A DNA stretch of 64,000 bases from Putridiphycobacter sp045107045 (GTDB taxonomy: Bacteria; Bacteroidota; Bacteroidia; Flavobacteriales_D; Crocinitomicaceae). Made by a program: the position numbers and the translations under genes. Below, in pieces: positions 33,152 through 40,412 of this stretch (position 1 is the first letter of the stretch; each line of letters begins with the position of its first letter). The DNA is taken from NCBI GenBank assembly GCA_045107045.1, contig JBGCFR010000019.1, forward strand, positions 22,947-86,946. The letters are read 5' to 3'. The notes below the pieces were generated by a model. That model ran no database searches and had not been told where the DNA came from. It saw nothing but the letters and a program-made list of their open reading frames with translations.

Positions 33152-33652
33152 ATGAAAATTATTAATTTAATTGTATTGGTTGTATGTTTGTTTAGTATTC
33201 CCTCTGTGAGTGGACAAAGCCAGGCTGATCAGTCAATAGAAAAAAATAGTATTTCTGCAAATATATTAGGGACAGGATCTTATTTAGGTATTTCATATGA
33301 AAGGTTAATTGCCGATAGAGTGAGTGCTGAAATTGGAATTGGATTAATTGGAATTGGGGTGGGAGCCACAATATATCCGCTAAAAAAAGTAGAAGCAAAA
33401 CAGTTAAACCCTTTTGTTGGTATTAAATTTACCAATCATGCTATAGTAGATGGTGAGAACAAATCGGCAACTTATTTGCCTATTGGCTTAACTTATTTTT
33501 CAAAAAATGACTTAAATTTTAGTATTGATATTGGTCCGTCCTATTTTAATCACAAATCACCAGGTTATATGCCAACACAAGAAGAATTAGATAAATATCC
33601 TTTTTCCGATTTTGGTTTTTGGGGAAATTTGAAGATAGGACTAAGGTTTTAA
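33152..33652 (+). CDS. Outer-membrane beta-barrel-like protein
   Basis: A 166-residue protein with a signal peptide (LIVLVVCLFSIPSVSGQS). Strands alternate with turns in the mature part (ISANILGTGSYLGISYERLI, SAEIGIGLIGIGVGATIYPL, NPFVGIKFTNHAIVD) and the C-terminus ends in a strand closing with Phe (FGFWGNLKIGLRF), the usual signal for outer-membrane barrels. Eight strands fit the length. Function unknown. Confidence 0.72.
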   Translation: MKIINLIVLVVCLFSIPSVSGQSQADQSIEKNSISANILGTGSYLGISYERLIADRVSAEIGIGLIGIGVGATIYPLKKVEAKQLNPFVGIKFTNHAIVDGENKSATYLPIGLTYFSKNDLNFSIDIGPSYFNHKSPGYMPTQEELDKYPFSDFGFWGNLKIGLRF

Positions 33653-33695
33653 TTGCTATGTTTATGACTTAATAGGAACAATTAAGCATTGGTAA

Positions 33696-34844
33696 ATGGC
33701 ACAATTGGAAGAAAAGATAATTCTTGAAACGGTTAAACGTTTAAAAAGAAATGATTTGTCTTTTCGGATTAAAGACTACTTAAAGTCTAAGCAATTATCA
33801 GAAACTGAAATAGAGCTTTACCTAAATGCCGCTAAGCAGAGAGTTAATGAGAAAAAGTTAATAACACTGCCAATAATTAAGAAGTTGATGTTTGGCTTTT
33901 GTGTTTCAATAGCATTTATAACGTTGGTGCTCTATTTATTTGTTCTACCAAGCTTTGGTTTCAGACAAACCACAATCATTGCTATAATTGGCGCTATTGT
34001 TCTTTCAATAAGTATAGTGTTTTCAATTGCATACTATAAAAGTTGGACAGAAGAAAACTTGAAGTTAACGCTAGAAAATAAAAAGAAAGGAAGCTTTGAT
34101 TTTTCTGTCATTTTTGTTTTGGTTCCAATACCAGCCGTCATTCTAACTTTTATATTTTCTTTAATTTTGGAAAGCGGAGAAAATAATTTGCTAATCAATA
34201 CACAGGTAGCGTCCGAAGGGACTATTCTTTCCACTTATTCGAGAACTATCAGTACCTTAAAAGGAGATATTAATTACTCAAGTGTTACCGTCGAATTTTT
34301 TACTGAAACTGGTGAGAGAGTAGAAGCTACCGAAGATATTTCTGAATATGAATACAAGAAGTTTTATAAAGGTCAAAAGGTGAATTTAATTTATTCCTCT
34401 GAGGATAATAAGAATATTGATTTACTAACTCATAGAAGTGATATTATTAAGTTTACCGGTTCAGAAGAAAGAGAGTTTACAGCCACTGACTTAATAGAAA
34501 TTATTAATGAATCTGATACAAGTAGAGTTTTAGACCTGTTGAATCACGTTACTTATGGTTGGAAATTTGATTCCACTCAAAATGAGTGGGAAAATTCTTC
34601 AAAAAATATGTTATTCACTAAAAATGAAAATAGAATAACTCTATTTATGGGATTGATGTCTATGTATAGATTTCCTGAGCAGTTTTTGGAGTTGGGTTTT
34701 AAAGATGTGAAAGAAGGTCCAATCAAACATGCCATGATTCAAAAACAAAGAGTGCTTGAAAATAATGAATATATTATTCTCGTCGAACGCACTCAAGTAA
34801 TTGATGGTGCTCCTTATTATTTAACTACCTTAGAAAAAAAATAA
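33696..34844 (+). CDS. Hypothetical membrane protein with DUF3592-like domain
   Basis: A 382-residue protein. Residues 1-60 are cytoplasmic and charged; three membrane spans follow at about 65-87, 93-113 and 143-165. A domain at about 175-250 (ASEGTILSTYSR, SVTVEFFTETGERVEATEDI, YKGQKVNLIYSSED) has the layout of DUF3592-type modules. The C-terminal 130 residues (ATDLIEIINESDTSRVLDLL onward) are soluble and not recognised. It stands alone in the accessory stretch. Function unknown. Confidence 0.65.
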   Translation: MAQLEEKIILETVKRLKRNDLSFRIKDYLKSKQLSETEIELYLNAAKQRVNEKKLITLPIIKKLMFGFCVSIAFITLVLYLFVLPSFGFRQTTIIAIIGAIVLSISIVFSIAYYKSWTEENLKLTLENKKKGSFDFSVIFVLVPIPAVILTFIFSLILESGENNLLINTQVASEGTILSTYSRTISTLKGDINYSSVTVEFFTETGERVEATEDISEYEYKKFYKGQKVNLIYSSEDNKNIDLLTHRSDIIKFTGSEEREFTATDLIEIINESDTSRVLDLLNHVTYGWKFDSTQNEWENSSKNMLFTKNENRITLFMGLMSMYRFPEQFLELGFKDVKEGPIKHAMIQKQRVLENNEYIILVERTQVIDGAPYYLTTLEKK

Positions 34845-34912
34845 TGCAAGGCTTCACAATTCAATTAAAAGGCTAATTTTATAATTGCTTTTAGCGAAAT
34901 TTATGTTCGAAC

Positions 34913-35794
34913 ATGAAAACTATTGATCAATATATCACCCTAAAAGATAATAGAAAGCTAGGCTTTGCCGAGTATGGTAACTCAGATGGTTGCCCAATCA
35001 TTTATTGTCATGGTTCTCAAAGTTCGAGGTTCGAGATGCATTATGACATGACATTTGCAACTAAGAACGGCCTTAGGATTATCACAGTTGACCGACCAGG
35101 TCATGGCTTGTCAGATTTTAACGCAGTAGGTTCAATACTTAGTTTTGCTAAAGATGTAAAGGCCTTAACTGAATATTTAAAAATTGAAAAATTTTCAGTT
35201 GCCGGGATGTCTGCCGGCTCACCTTTTGCGCTTGCTTTAGCTTATTCCTATCCTGAAAACATCCATAAAGTATCAATTATAAGTGGTTTTGCGCCTTTTA
35301 CTAACCTTAGCAAAACATATCTTTCAAAAGAGGTTAAAATGATGTTGAGCCTTGCCAAGTCATTTCCTCTTTTGCTAAGAATGATGCTCAGAATACAATC
35401 TAGACAACTAGCCAAAAATCCTAAAAAGGCGCTGAAAGGTTTTTTAAAAATGATGAGTGTGCCTGATCAAGAGGTGCTAAAGAATAAAAAGGTAGTGGAC
35501 ATTATTGAAACTATGTTTAAGGAGGCCTTTCGGAATGGGAGCGAAGGTGTTGCTTATGAAATTTCAAAGTTATTAGTAAAGGATTGGCATTTTGAATTAA
35601 ACAAAATTCAAGTGCCAGTTAGCTTTTGGCAAGGGCAAAAAGATAATAATGTGCCAAGCCAATGGGCAAAATTAATGAGAAATGAAATACCAAATGCCAC
35701 ATTAAAAACCTTTCCTAATGAAGGACATTTAATAATATTTGAACATAGTGAAGAAATATTTACAACCTTAAAAGAAGGTTATAACCCTGAATGA
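34913..35794 (+). CDS. Alpha/beta hydrolase
   Basis: A 293-residue alpha/beta-fold hydrolase. Motifs are YCHGSQSSRFEMHYD, DRPGHGLSDF, the nucleophile elbow VAGMSAGSPFALA, and the final NEGHLIIF with the catalytic His. WQGQKDNNVPSQWAKLM carries the acid. There is no signal peptide, so it is cytoplasmic. Esterase, lactonase or epoxide-type activities are all possible. The stop is 10 bases before the isochorismatase-type gene, suggesting co-transcription. Confidence 0.87.
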   Translation: MKTIDQYITLKDNRKLGFAEYGNSDGCPIIYCHGSQSSRFEMHYDMTFATKNGLRIITVDRPGHGLSDFNAVGSILSFAKDVKALTEYLKIEKFSVAGMSAGSPFALALAYSYPENIHKVSIISGFAPFTNLSKTYLSKEVKMMLSLAKSFPLLLRMMLRIQSRQLAKNPKKALKGFLKMMSVPDQEVLKNKKVVDIIETMFKEAFRNGSEGVAYEISKLLVKDWHFELNKIQVPVSFWQGQKDNNVPSQWAKLMRNEIPNATLKTFPNEGHLIIFEHSEEIFTTLKEGYNPE

Positions 35795-35804
35795 AATGAA
35801 TAAT

Positions 35805-36347
35805 ATGAAAGCTCTATTGGTAATTGACATGCAAAAAGGTTCTTTTACTGCTGAAACACCTAGGTTTGACGAAGAAGGGGTTATAAGTCGAATAAATAAA
35901 CTTGCCAAATTATTTAGAAACTTAAAGTATCCTGTTGTTTACATTCAGCATGATGGTACTGGAAGTGGCGCATTTGAGAAAAATGCAACTGATTGGGAAA
36001 ATTTGGATGAGTTAGATGTAAATAGTGCTGATGTTAGGATTGATAAATACGTTAATGATGTTTTTTACAAATCTAAACTTCAATCCAAATTGGAAGAGCT
36101 GAATGTAAATGAATTATTTATTACTGGTTGTGCTACCGATTTTTGTGTTGAGTCTTCTGTCCAATCAGCCTTGACTAAAGATTATAACATAACAATAGTT
36201 GAAGATGGCCATACAACAGGGGAGAGACCTAATTTGAAAGCAGAACAAGTGATTGAACACTATAATTGGGTATGGCGAAACATGGCGCCCACTAATGGAC
36301 GAATTAGAGTAGTAAAGACGAGTCAAATAATATCCGGATTTAACTAA
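35805..36347 (+). CDS. Isochorismatase-family cysteine hydrolase
   Basis: A 180-residue protein starting at ATG 35805 (MKALLVIDMQKGSFTAE); an ATG at 35796 would add three residues. The catalytic Asp in VIDMQ and the nucleophilic Cys in FITGCATDFCVESSVQSAL are visible, with a Lys expected between them. The family hydrolyses amides, imides or enol ethers (nicotinamidase, isochorismatase, N-carbamoyl compounds), so the substrate is open. It probably shares a transcript with the preceding hydrolase. Confidence 0.88.
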   Translation: MKALLVIDMQKGSFTAETPRFDEEGVISRINKLAKLFRNLKYPVVYIQHDGTGSGAFEKNATDWENLDELDVNSADVRIDKYVNDVFYKSKLQSKLEELNVNELFITGCATDFCVESSVQSALTKDYNITIVEDGHTTGERPNLKAEQVIEHYNWVWRNMAPTNGRIRVVKTSQIISGFN

Positions 36348-36373
36348 TTTTTAGGTTTTAACTAACTTGTAAA

Positions 36374-36961
36374 ATGAAGAAAACAATGAATCAACTCCAT
36401 TTTTTAAATAGTATTTTTAAACGAGAAAATTTTAATTCTGATGAGTTAACATTAATAAAAAGTCAATTTGAGACTATAGAGTTTAATAAGAACGATTTTG
36501 TTATTGAGAAAGGTAAAGTAGCCAATTACTATTATTTTCTAGAATCAGGGTTTTTAAGGTCATTCACTATTGACCTGGAAGGTAACGATATTACCACTAA
36601 GTTCTTTTCTGAAAATGATATTGTTATTGATTGGCATTCGTACTTTTTAAAAAAATCCTGTAAGGAATCAGTACAAGCAATAACTAAAGTCAAGTGTTGG
36701 AAAATTAGTTTCGAAAGCTTTATGAAATTATTTCATATAGAGGCATTTAGAGAGGTAGGACGAACAAGACTAATAAATGATTACTTTGAATTAAAAGGAC
36801 ATTCGATTTCTGTTATTGCAGATCAAGCAAAAGACCGCTATCTTAATTTAATTAAGGAAAAACCTAATATAGTTCAAAATGTACCTTTAAAGCATATTGC
36901 TACCTATTTAGGAATTACTGATACTTCTTTAAGTAGAATTAGAAAAGAAATAACTTTATAA
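36374..36961 (+). CDS. Crp/Fnr-family transcription regulator (second of two)
   Basis: A 195-residue paralogue of the regulator at 30997-31596. The cyclic-nucleotide-binding-like roll (about 35-120) includes VIEKGKVANYYYFLESGFLR and ITTKFFSENDIVIDW. The helix-turn-helix is VPLKHIATYLGITDTSLSRI, closely similar to the first paralogue. No haem, iron-sulfur or cAMP contact residues were recognised. It precedes a six-span membrane protein gene by 9 bases, its likely partner or target. Confidence 0.85.
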   Translation: MKKTMNQLHFLNSIFKRENFNSDELTLIKSQFETIEFNKNDFVIEKGKVANYYYFLESGFLRSFTIDLEGNDITTKFFSENDIVIDWHSYFLKKSCKESVQAITKVKCWKISFESFMKLFHIEAFREVGRTRLINDYFELKGHSISVIADQAKDRYLNLIKEKPNIVQNVPLKHIATYLGITDTSLSRIRKEITL

Positions 36962-36970
36962 ATTTATACT

Positions 36971-37666
36971 ATGTTTTCTAGTCAATTGCCTATTGCTTTT
37001 TCAATTTTATTTCTTTTGAGCTTTGCTTTTCCAGTAGTGATGGTTGCACATTTAGCACGTAAAGCTCAAATCAAGAATGGTTTTAGAGTAGTTATTGGTT
37101 TTTACACTGTTTATTTATTATTGGTCAGTCTAGCAAGTTTCGTTGATTTTTTCGATACTATTATGTTACCGCCAAAAATTGTTTTAACAACAACACTTCC
37201 ATTAGCCATACTATTGACTATAGTGTTTACTACAAAGCTTGTTAAACAGACAAACAAGGTGTTGAAACTAGAGGATTTGGTTAAAATTCATATTTTTCGA
37301 TTGATTGGTAGTTTTTTTATCATTTTATTTCTTTACGGTTTATTACCTAAAACTTTTGCTCTTTTCGCTGGTGTTGGAGACGTATTGACTGCCATAGGAA
37401 GTGTTTTAGTTGTAAAAGCTATCAAGACTAAGAAACGCAATATAAAAAGGCTTGTAGTCGCTTGGAATGTATTTGGCCTAGTTGATATTCTAATCACATC
37501 CGCAATGGCTATAATTTTTACAAAATTGAGCATAGATAATGGCACACAAGGTGTTGAGTTTTTAGCCAAATTTCCATTTTGTTTTATTCCTGCATTTGCC
37601 CCAGCTACAATTATTTTTCTGCATTTATTAGTATTTCGAAAACTATTCACTAATGAAAATTTCTAA
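36971..37666 (+). CDS. Hypothetical six-span membrane protein
   Basis: A 231-residue hydrophobic protein with about six membrane helices (first at residues 8-30, then about 42-60, 72-90, 110-130, 160-180 and 205-225). Short basic loops such as KAIKTKKRNIKRL are on the presumed cytoplasmic side. No transport or enzymatic motif is recognised. It starts 9 bases after a Crp/Fnr gene, and the two are probably co-transcribed. Confidence 0.65.
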   Translation: MFSSQLPIAFSILFLLSFAFPVVMVAHLARKAQIKNGFRVVIGFYTVYLLLVSLASFVDFFDTIMLPPKIVLTTTLPLAILLTIVFTTKLVKQTNKVLKLEDLVKIHIFRLIGSFFIILFLYGLLPKTFALFAGVGDVLTAIGSVLVVKAIKTKKRNIKRLVVAWNVFGLVDILITSAMAIIFTKLSIDNGTQGVEFLAKFPFCFIPAFAPATIIFLHLLVFRKLFTNENF

Positions 37667-37754
37667 TTTTCATTTCTTGTCATAGGCCAAGATTTATCTC
37701 TTTTTCTGTCAATACTTTTGTTGTATTATTTATTAATACTAAAAATTATTTAAC

Positions 37755-38108
37755 ATGAAAACAGAGCAAACATTTATGATGGTATTCAGGTATACACCCA
37801 ATTCAGAGTATATACCAACATCCGAAGAAATTAGACAAATGAAAGAGGATTGGGGCAGTTTTATTGGTAATTTGGCCATTAAAGAAAAGTTAGAAAGTAC
37901 AAGTCAATTAGGTTCAACTGGTAGACGCGTATCTGCAGACCTGACTATTTCTGAAGGAGTCTTTCTTTCGGACAATAAAATGGTAAGTGGTAACATGGTG
38001 GTTAAAGCCAATTCTATTGATGAAGCAACAGAGTTGGCTAAGGATTGCCCCATTTTAAAAATGGGAGGCTCAGTAGAGATTCGAGAAATAATTCCAATGA
38101 ACCATTAA
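37755..38108 (+). CDS. YCII-related protein
   Basis: A 117-residue protein of the YCII/DGPF-like fold. FMMVFRYTPNSEYIPTSEEI is the first strand and turn; SEGVFLSDNKMVSGNMVVKA and IDEATELAKDCPILKMGGSV are the typical central strand and the A-x-x-L-A-x-x-C-P helix; it ends VEIREIIPM. Such proteins are small, dimeric and mostly uncharacterised, and often lie near sigma factors or SRPBCC proteins. An SRPBCC gene follows after 12 bases. Confidence 0.82.
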   Translation: MKTEQTFMMVFRYTPNSEYIPTSEEIRQMKEDWGSFIGNLAIKEKLESTSQLGSTGRRVSADLTISEGVFLSDNKMVSGNMVVKANSIDEATELAKDCPILKMGGSVEIREIIPMNH

Positions 38109-38120
38109 TTAACTAAAAAA

Positions 38121-38657
38121 ATGAAGAAAATGATACTTTCAATAATTACAATTGTACTTGTCCTATTTTTAGGAATAGGGCTTTATAATGCTAACAAGTT
38201 AAAACATATTCACATTCAAAAATCAGTGAATATTGATGCGGAAATGCAAACCGTTTTTGATAATGTAGTTTATTTTAAGAACTATACTAAATGGTCTCCA
38301 TTTTATGAAGTTGATCCTACTCAAAAAACGAGTGTTAAAGGTCCTGATGGACAAGTTGGCGCCCAGTTTCATTGGGAGGGAAATAAAGGAAAAGATTTAG
38401 GTTATCAGGAAATAAAGCAAATTCGAGATTCAGACTACATTAAAATGGGATGCGATATTCAAAAACCTTTTAAAGCGAACCCTACCTTTGAATACACTTT
38501 TACAAAAAATGGCGGTTCAATAAAAGTGGTGCAAGATTTCAATTTAGAGTCTGGCTTAATGGATTCATTCTTTATGTGGCTTTTTGGAGCCAAAAGTAGT
38601 ATGGAGAAAATGAATGCAAGAGGAATGGAACTACTTAAAATAATAAGTGAAGTATAA
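38121..38657 (+). CDS. SRPBCC-family (START-like) protein with N-terminal anchor
   Basis: A 178-residue protein. An N-terminal hydrophobic segment (MILSIITIVLVLFLGIGLYN) anchors or exports it. The rest has the SRPBCC fold: IHIQKSVNIDAEMQTVFDNV, YFKNYTKWSPFYEVDP, KGPDGQVGAQFHWEGNKGKD, and a C-terminal helix FGAKSSMEKMNARGMELLK. These ligand-binding proteins take up hydrophobic molecules or act as polyketide cyclases. It is probably co-transcribed with the YCII gene and closed by a terminator. Confidence 0.85.
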   Translation: MKKMILSIITIVLVLFLGIGLYNANKLKHIHIQKSVNIDAEMQTVFDNVVYFKNYTKWSPFYEVDPTQKTSVKGPDGQVGAQFHWEGNKGKDLGYQEIKQIRDSDYIKMGCDIQKPFKANPTFEYTFTKNGGSIKVVQDFNLESGLMDSFFMWLFGAKSSMEKMNARGMELLKIISEV

Positions 38658-38676
38658 TTAGATTACTAAGCCTATT

Positions 38677-38712
38677 AAAAAAGGGGTTGGCAGTTCGTCA
38701 AACCCCTTTTTA
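38677..38712 (+). terminator. Terminator after the YCII/SRPBCC genes
   Basis: AAAAAAGGGGTT and AAACCCCTTTTT form an imperfect stem with a T-rich tail, 20 bases after the stop codon. Confidence 0.75.
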
Positions 38713-38800
38713 TTTTTTATACTAGAAATACTTTTTAATTCTTTCTAGTTTTCCTTAAGAACAAAAACTTCGTGTAATAGGTGACTTAAAAATTATACAT

Positions 38801-38808
38801 TAAATTTG
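38801..38808 (+). promoter_or_regulatory. -7 promoter box very close to the mnmE start
   Basis: TAAATTTG matches TAnnTTTG exactly but ends only 5 bases before the ATG, so transcription would begin at or next to the start codon. A leaderless transcript is possible; a chance match is the alternative. Confidence 0.35.
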
Positions 38809-38813
38809 TAGTC

Positions 38814-40187
38814 ATGCAAAATCTCCAATCTACTGAAACCATTTGTGCATTATCCACAGCTCCAGGAATGGGAGCAATTGCTATTATTAGAGTATCTGGT
38901 TCGCAATCTTTTTCAATTGTTGAGGCAATTTTTTCCAAATCTATAGCCGATAAAACATCACATACCGCACATTTTGGAAAGATAGTGGATGGAGATGATA
39001 TTATTGATGAGGTGTTAGTAACCATTTTTAAAAATCCAGGCTCATTTACAGGTGAAGATAGTGCTGAAATTGCATGTCATGGTTCCGTTTTTATTCAAAA
39101 AAGTATTTTAGAATTATTACTAAAACATGGGGCTAGACTAGCTAAGCCAGGTGAGTTTTCCATGCGTGCTTTTATGAATGGTAAAATGGATTTAAGCCAG
39201 ACAGAAGCTGTTGCAGATTTAATTGCCTCTACTTCGAAAGCGCAACATAATGTGGCTATTAATCAAATGCGTGGTGGGTTTAGTAACGATTTAAAAGCAC
39301 TACGTCAAAAGTTAATGGACTTCGCATCTTTAGTAGAATTAGAACTTGACTTTTCAGAAGAGGATGTTGAATTTGCGGATCGTTCGCAATTAGAAGCATT
39401 AGTTAAAGACATTAAAACAGCAATATCTCATTTAATACAATCATTTAAACTGGGGAATGTCATTAAAAATGGTGTGCCAGTTGCTATTGTGGGCATTCCT
39501 AATTCAGGTAAATCTACCTTATTAAATACCTTATTAAATGAAGATAAGGCCATTGTGTCTGATATTGCAGGTACTACAAGAGATGTGATAGAAGATGAGA
39601 TTCTAATTGATGACATTACCTACCGTTTTATTGATACCGCTGGGATTAGAAAAACTACTGATGAAATTGAGAATATGGGTATTAAACGTGCTTTTGAACA
39701 AGTCAAAAAAGCCGAAATTATACTATTGATAGTTGATCTGGTTGGAACTACTGCAGCTGATATTATAAAAGATATCGATTTATTTCGAGGGCAGAACATT
39801 CAATCTTACCAAACTTTGATACCTGTTTTTAATAAGATTGATCAAGTAGATTTAGCTGAATTTAAAGAGTTGGAAAGCAAAGGTGTTTTTCTGTCAGCAA
39901 AGTTTAAAACCAATAAAGAAGATTTAATGTCGGCTCTGTCTAACGCCGTTGGAACTATTAAAGTAGAAGATCAAACAATTGTTACTAATGTACGTCATTT
40001 CGAGGCTTTAACAAAATCGAACGAGTTTATTGAAAGGGTTGAGTCAGGTCTTCAATCTCAAATTCCTGGTGATCTACTAGCCATGGATATTCGTCAAACC
40101 CTTTACCATTTGGGAGAAATTACAGGCTCGGTTAGCAATGATGAATTACTTGGCAACATCTTCGCTAATTTCTGTATTGGAAAGTAG
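38814..40187 (+). CDS. mnmE: tRNA modification GTPase MnmE
   Basis: A 457-residue GTPase that, with MnmG, makes the 5-carboxymethylaminomethyl group on uridine 34 of several tRNAs. It shows the tetrahydrofolate-binding N-domain (ICALSTAPGMGAIAIIRVSG), KPGEFSMRAFMNGKMDLSQTEA-type helical domain, the G domain (GIPNSGKSTLLN, DIAGTTRDVI, FIDTAGIR) and the C-terminal catalytic FCIGK. Start and length agree with family members. The 3' end of this gene is a known insertion site for integrative elements in other bacteria. Confidence 0.97.
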   Translation: MQNLQSTETICALSTAPGMGAIAIIRVSGSQSFSIVEAIFSKSIADKTSHTAHFGKIVDGDDIIDEVLVTIFKNPGSFTGEDSAEIACHGSVFIQKSILELLLKHGARLAKPGEFSMRAFMNGKMDLSQTEAVADLIASTSKAQHNVAINQMRGGFSNDLKALRQKLMDFASLVELELDFSEEDVEFADRSQLEALVKDIKTAISHLIQSFKLGNVIKNGVPVAIVGIPNSGKSTLLNTLLNEDKAIVSDIAGTTRDVIEDEILIDDITYRFIDTAGIRKTTDEIENMGIKRAFEQVKKAEIILLIVDLVGTTAADIIKDIDLFRGQNIQSYQTLIPVFNKIDQVDLAEFKELESKGVFLSAKFKTNKEDLMSALSNAVGTIKVEDQTIVTNVRHFEALTKSNEFIERVESGLQSQIPGDLLAMDIRQTLYHLGEITGSVSNDELLGNIFANFCIGK

Positions 40188-40412
40188 ACGCAAATTGTTC
40201 GAAAATAGAATGTACTTGCAATATTTAATGCTCTAAAGACAACTTAGTTTTCTCGTAGAAACAATTTTAAATGAAAAAATCCATTTATTAATCAGTTGTA
40301 GTACTTTAAGCTGTAATGATAATCAAATTCGTTTAAGTTTCTCATTTCCGCCCTATATGATCTGTGTATGCTCGAAGTACCACATCCACATTCCGGAATA
40401 TTTATTTTTTAG
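40188..40412. other. Intergenic region after mnmE, nothing recognised
   Basis: A 225-base gap between mnmE and the M4 peptidase gene that holds no good open reading frame, hairpin or repeat. The last codons of mnmE (TTCTGTATTGGAAAGTAG) resemble the attachment core used by SGI1-type islands, but no second copy was found here. The short reading frame near 40368 (14 codons) is not supported as a gene. Confidence 0.4.

Noticed and set aside
28732..38657. Accessory stretch as a prophage or integrative element
   Set aside because: No integrase, transposase, structural phage gene, tRNA boundary or direct repeats were seen.
40368..40412. Short frame starting MLEVPHPHSG after mnmE
   Set aside because: Only 14 codons long and without support; I could not link it to an integrase remnant with confidence.
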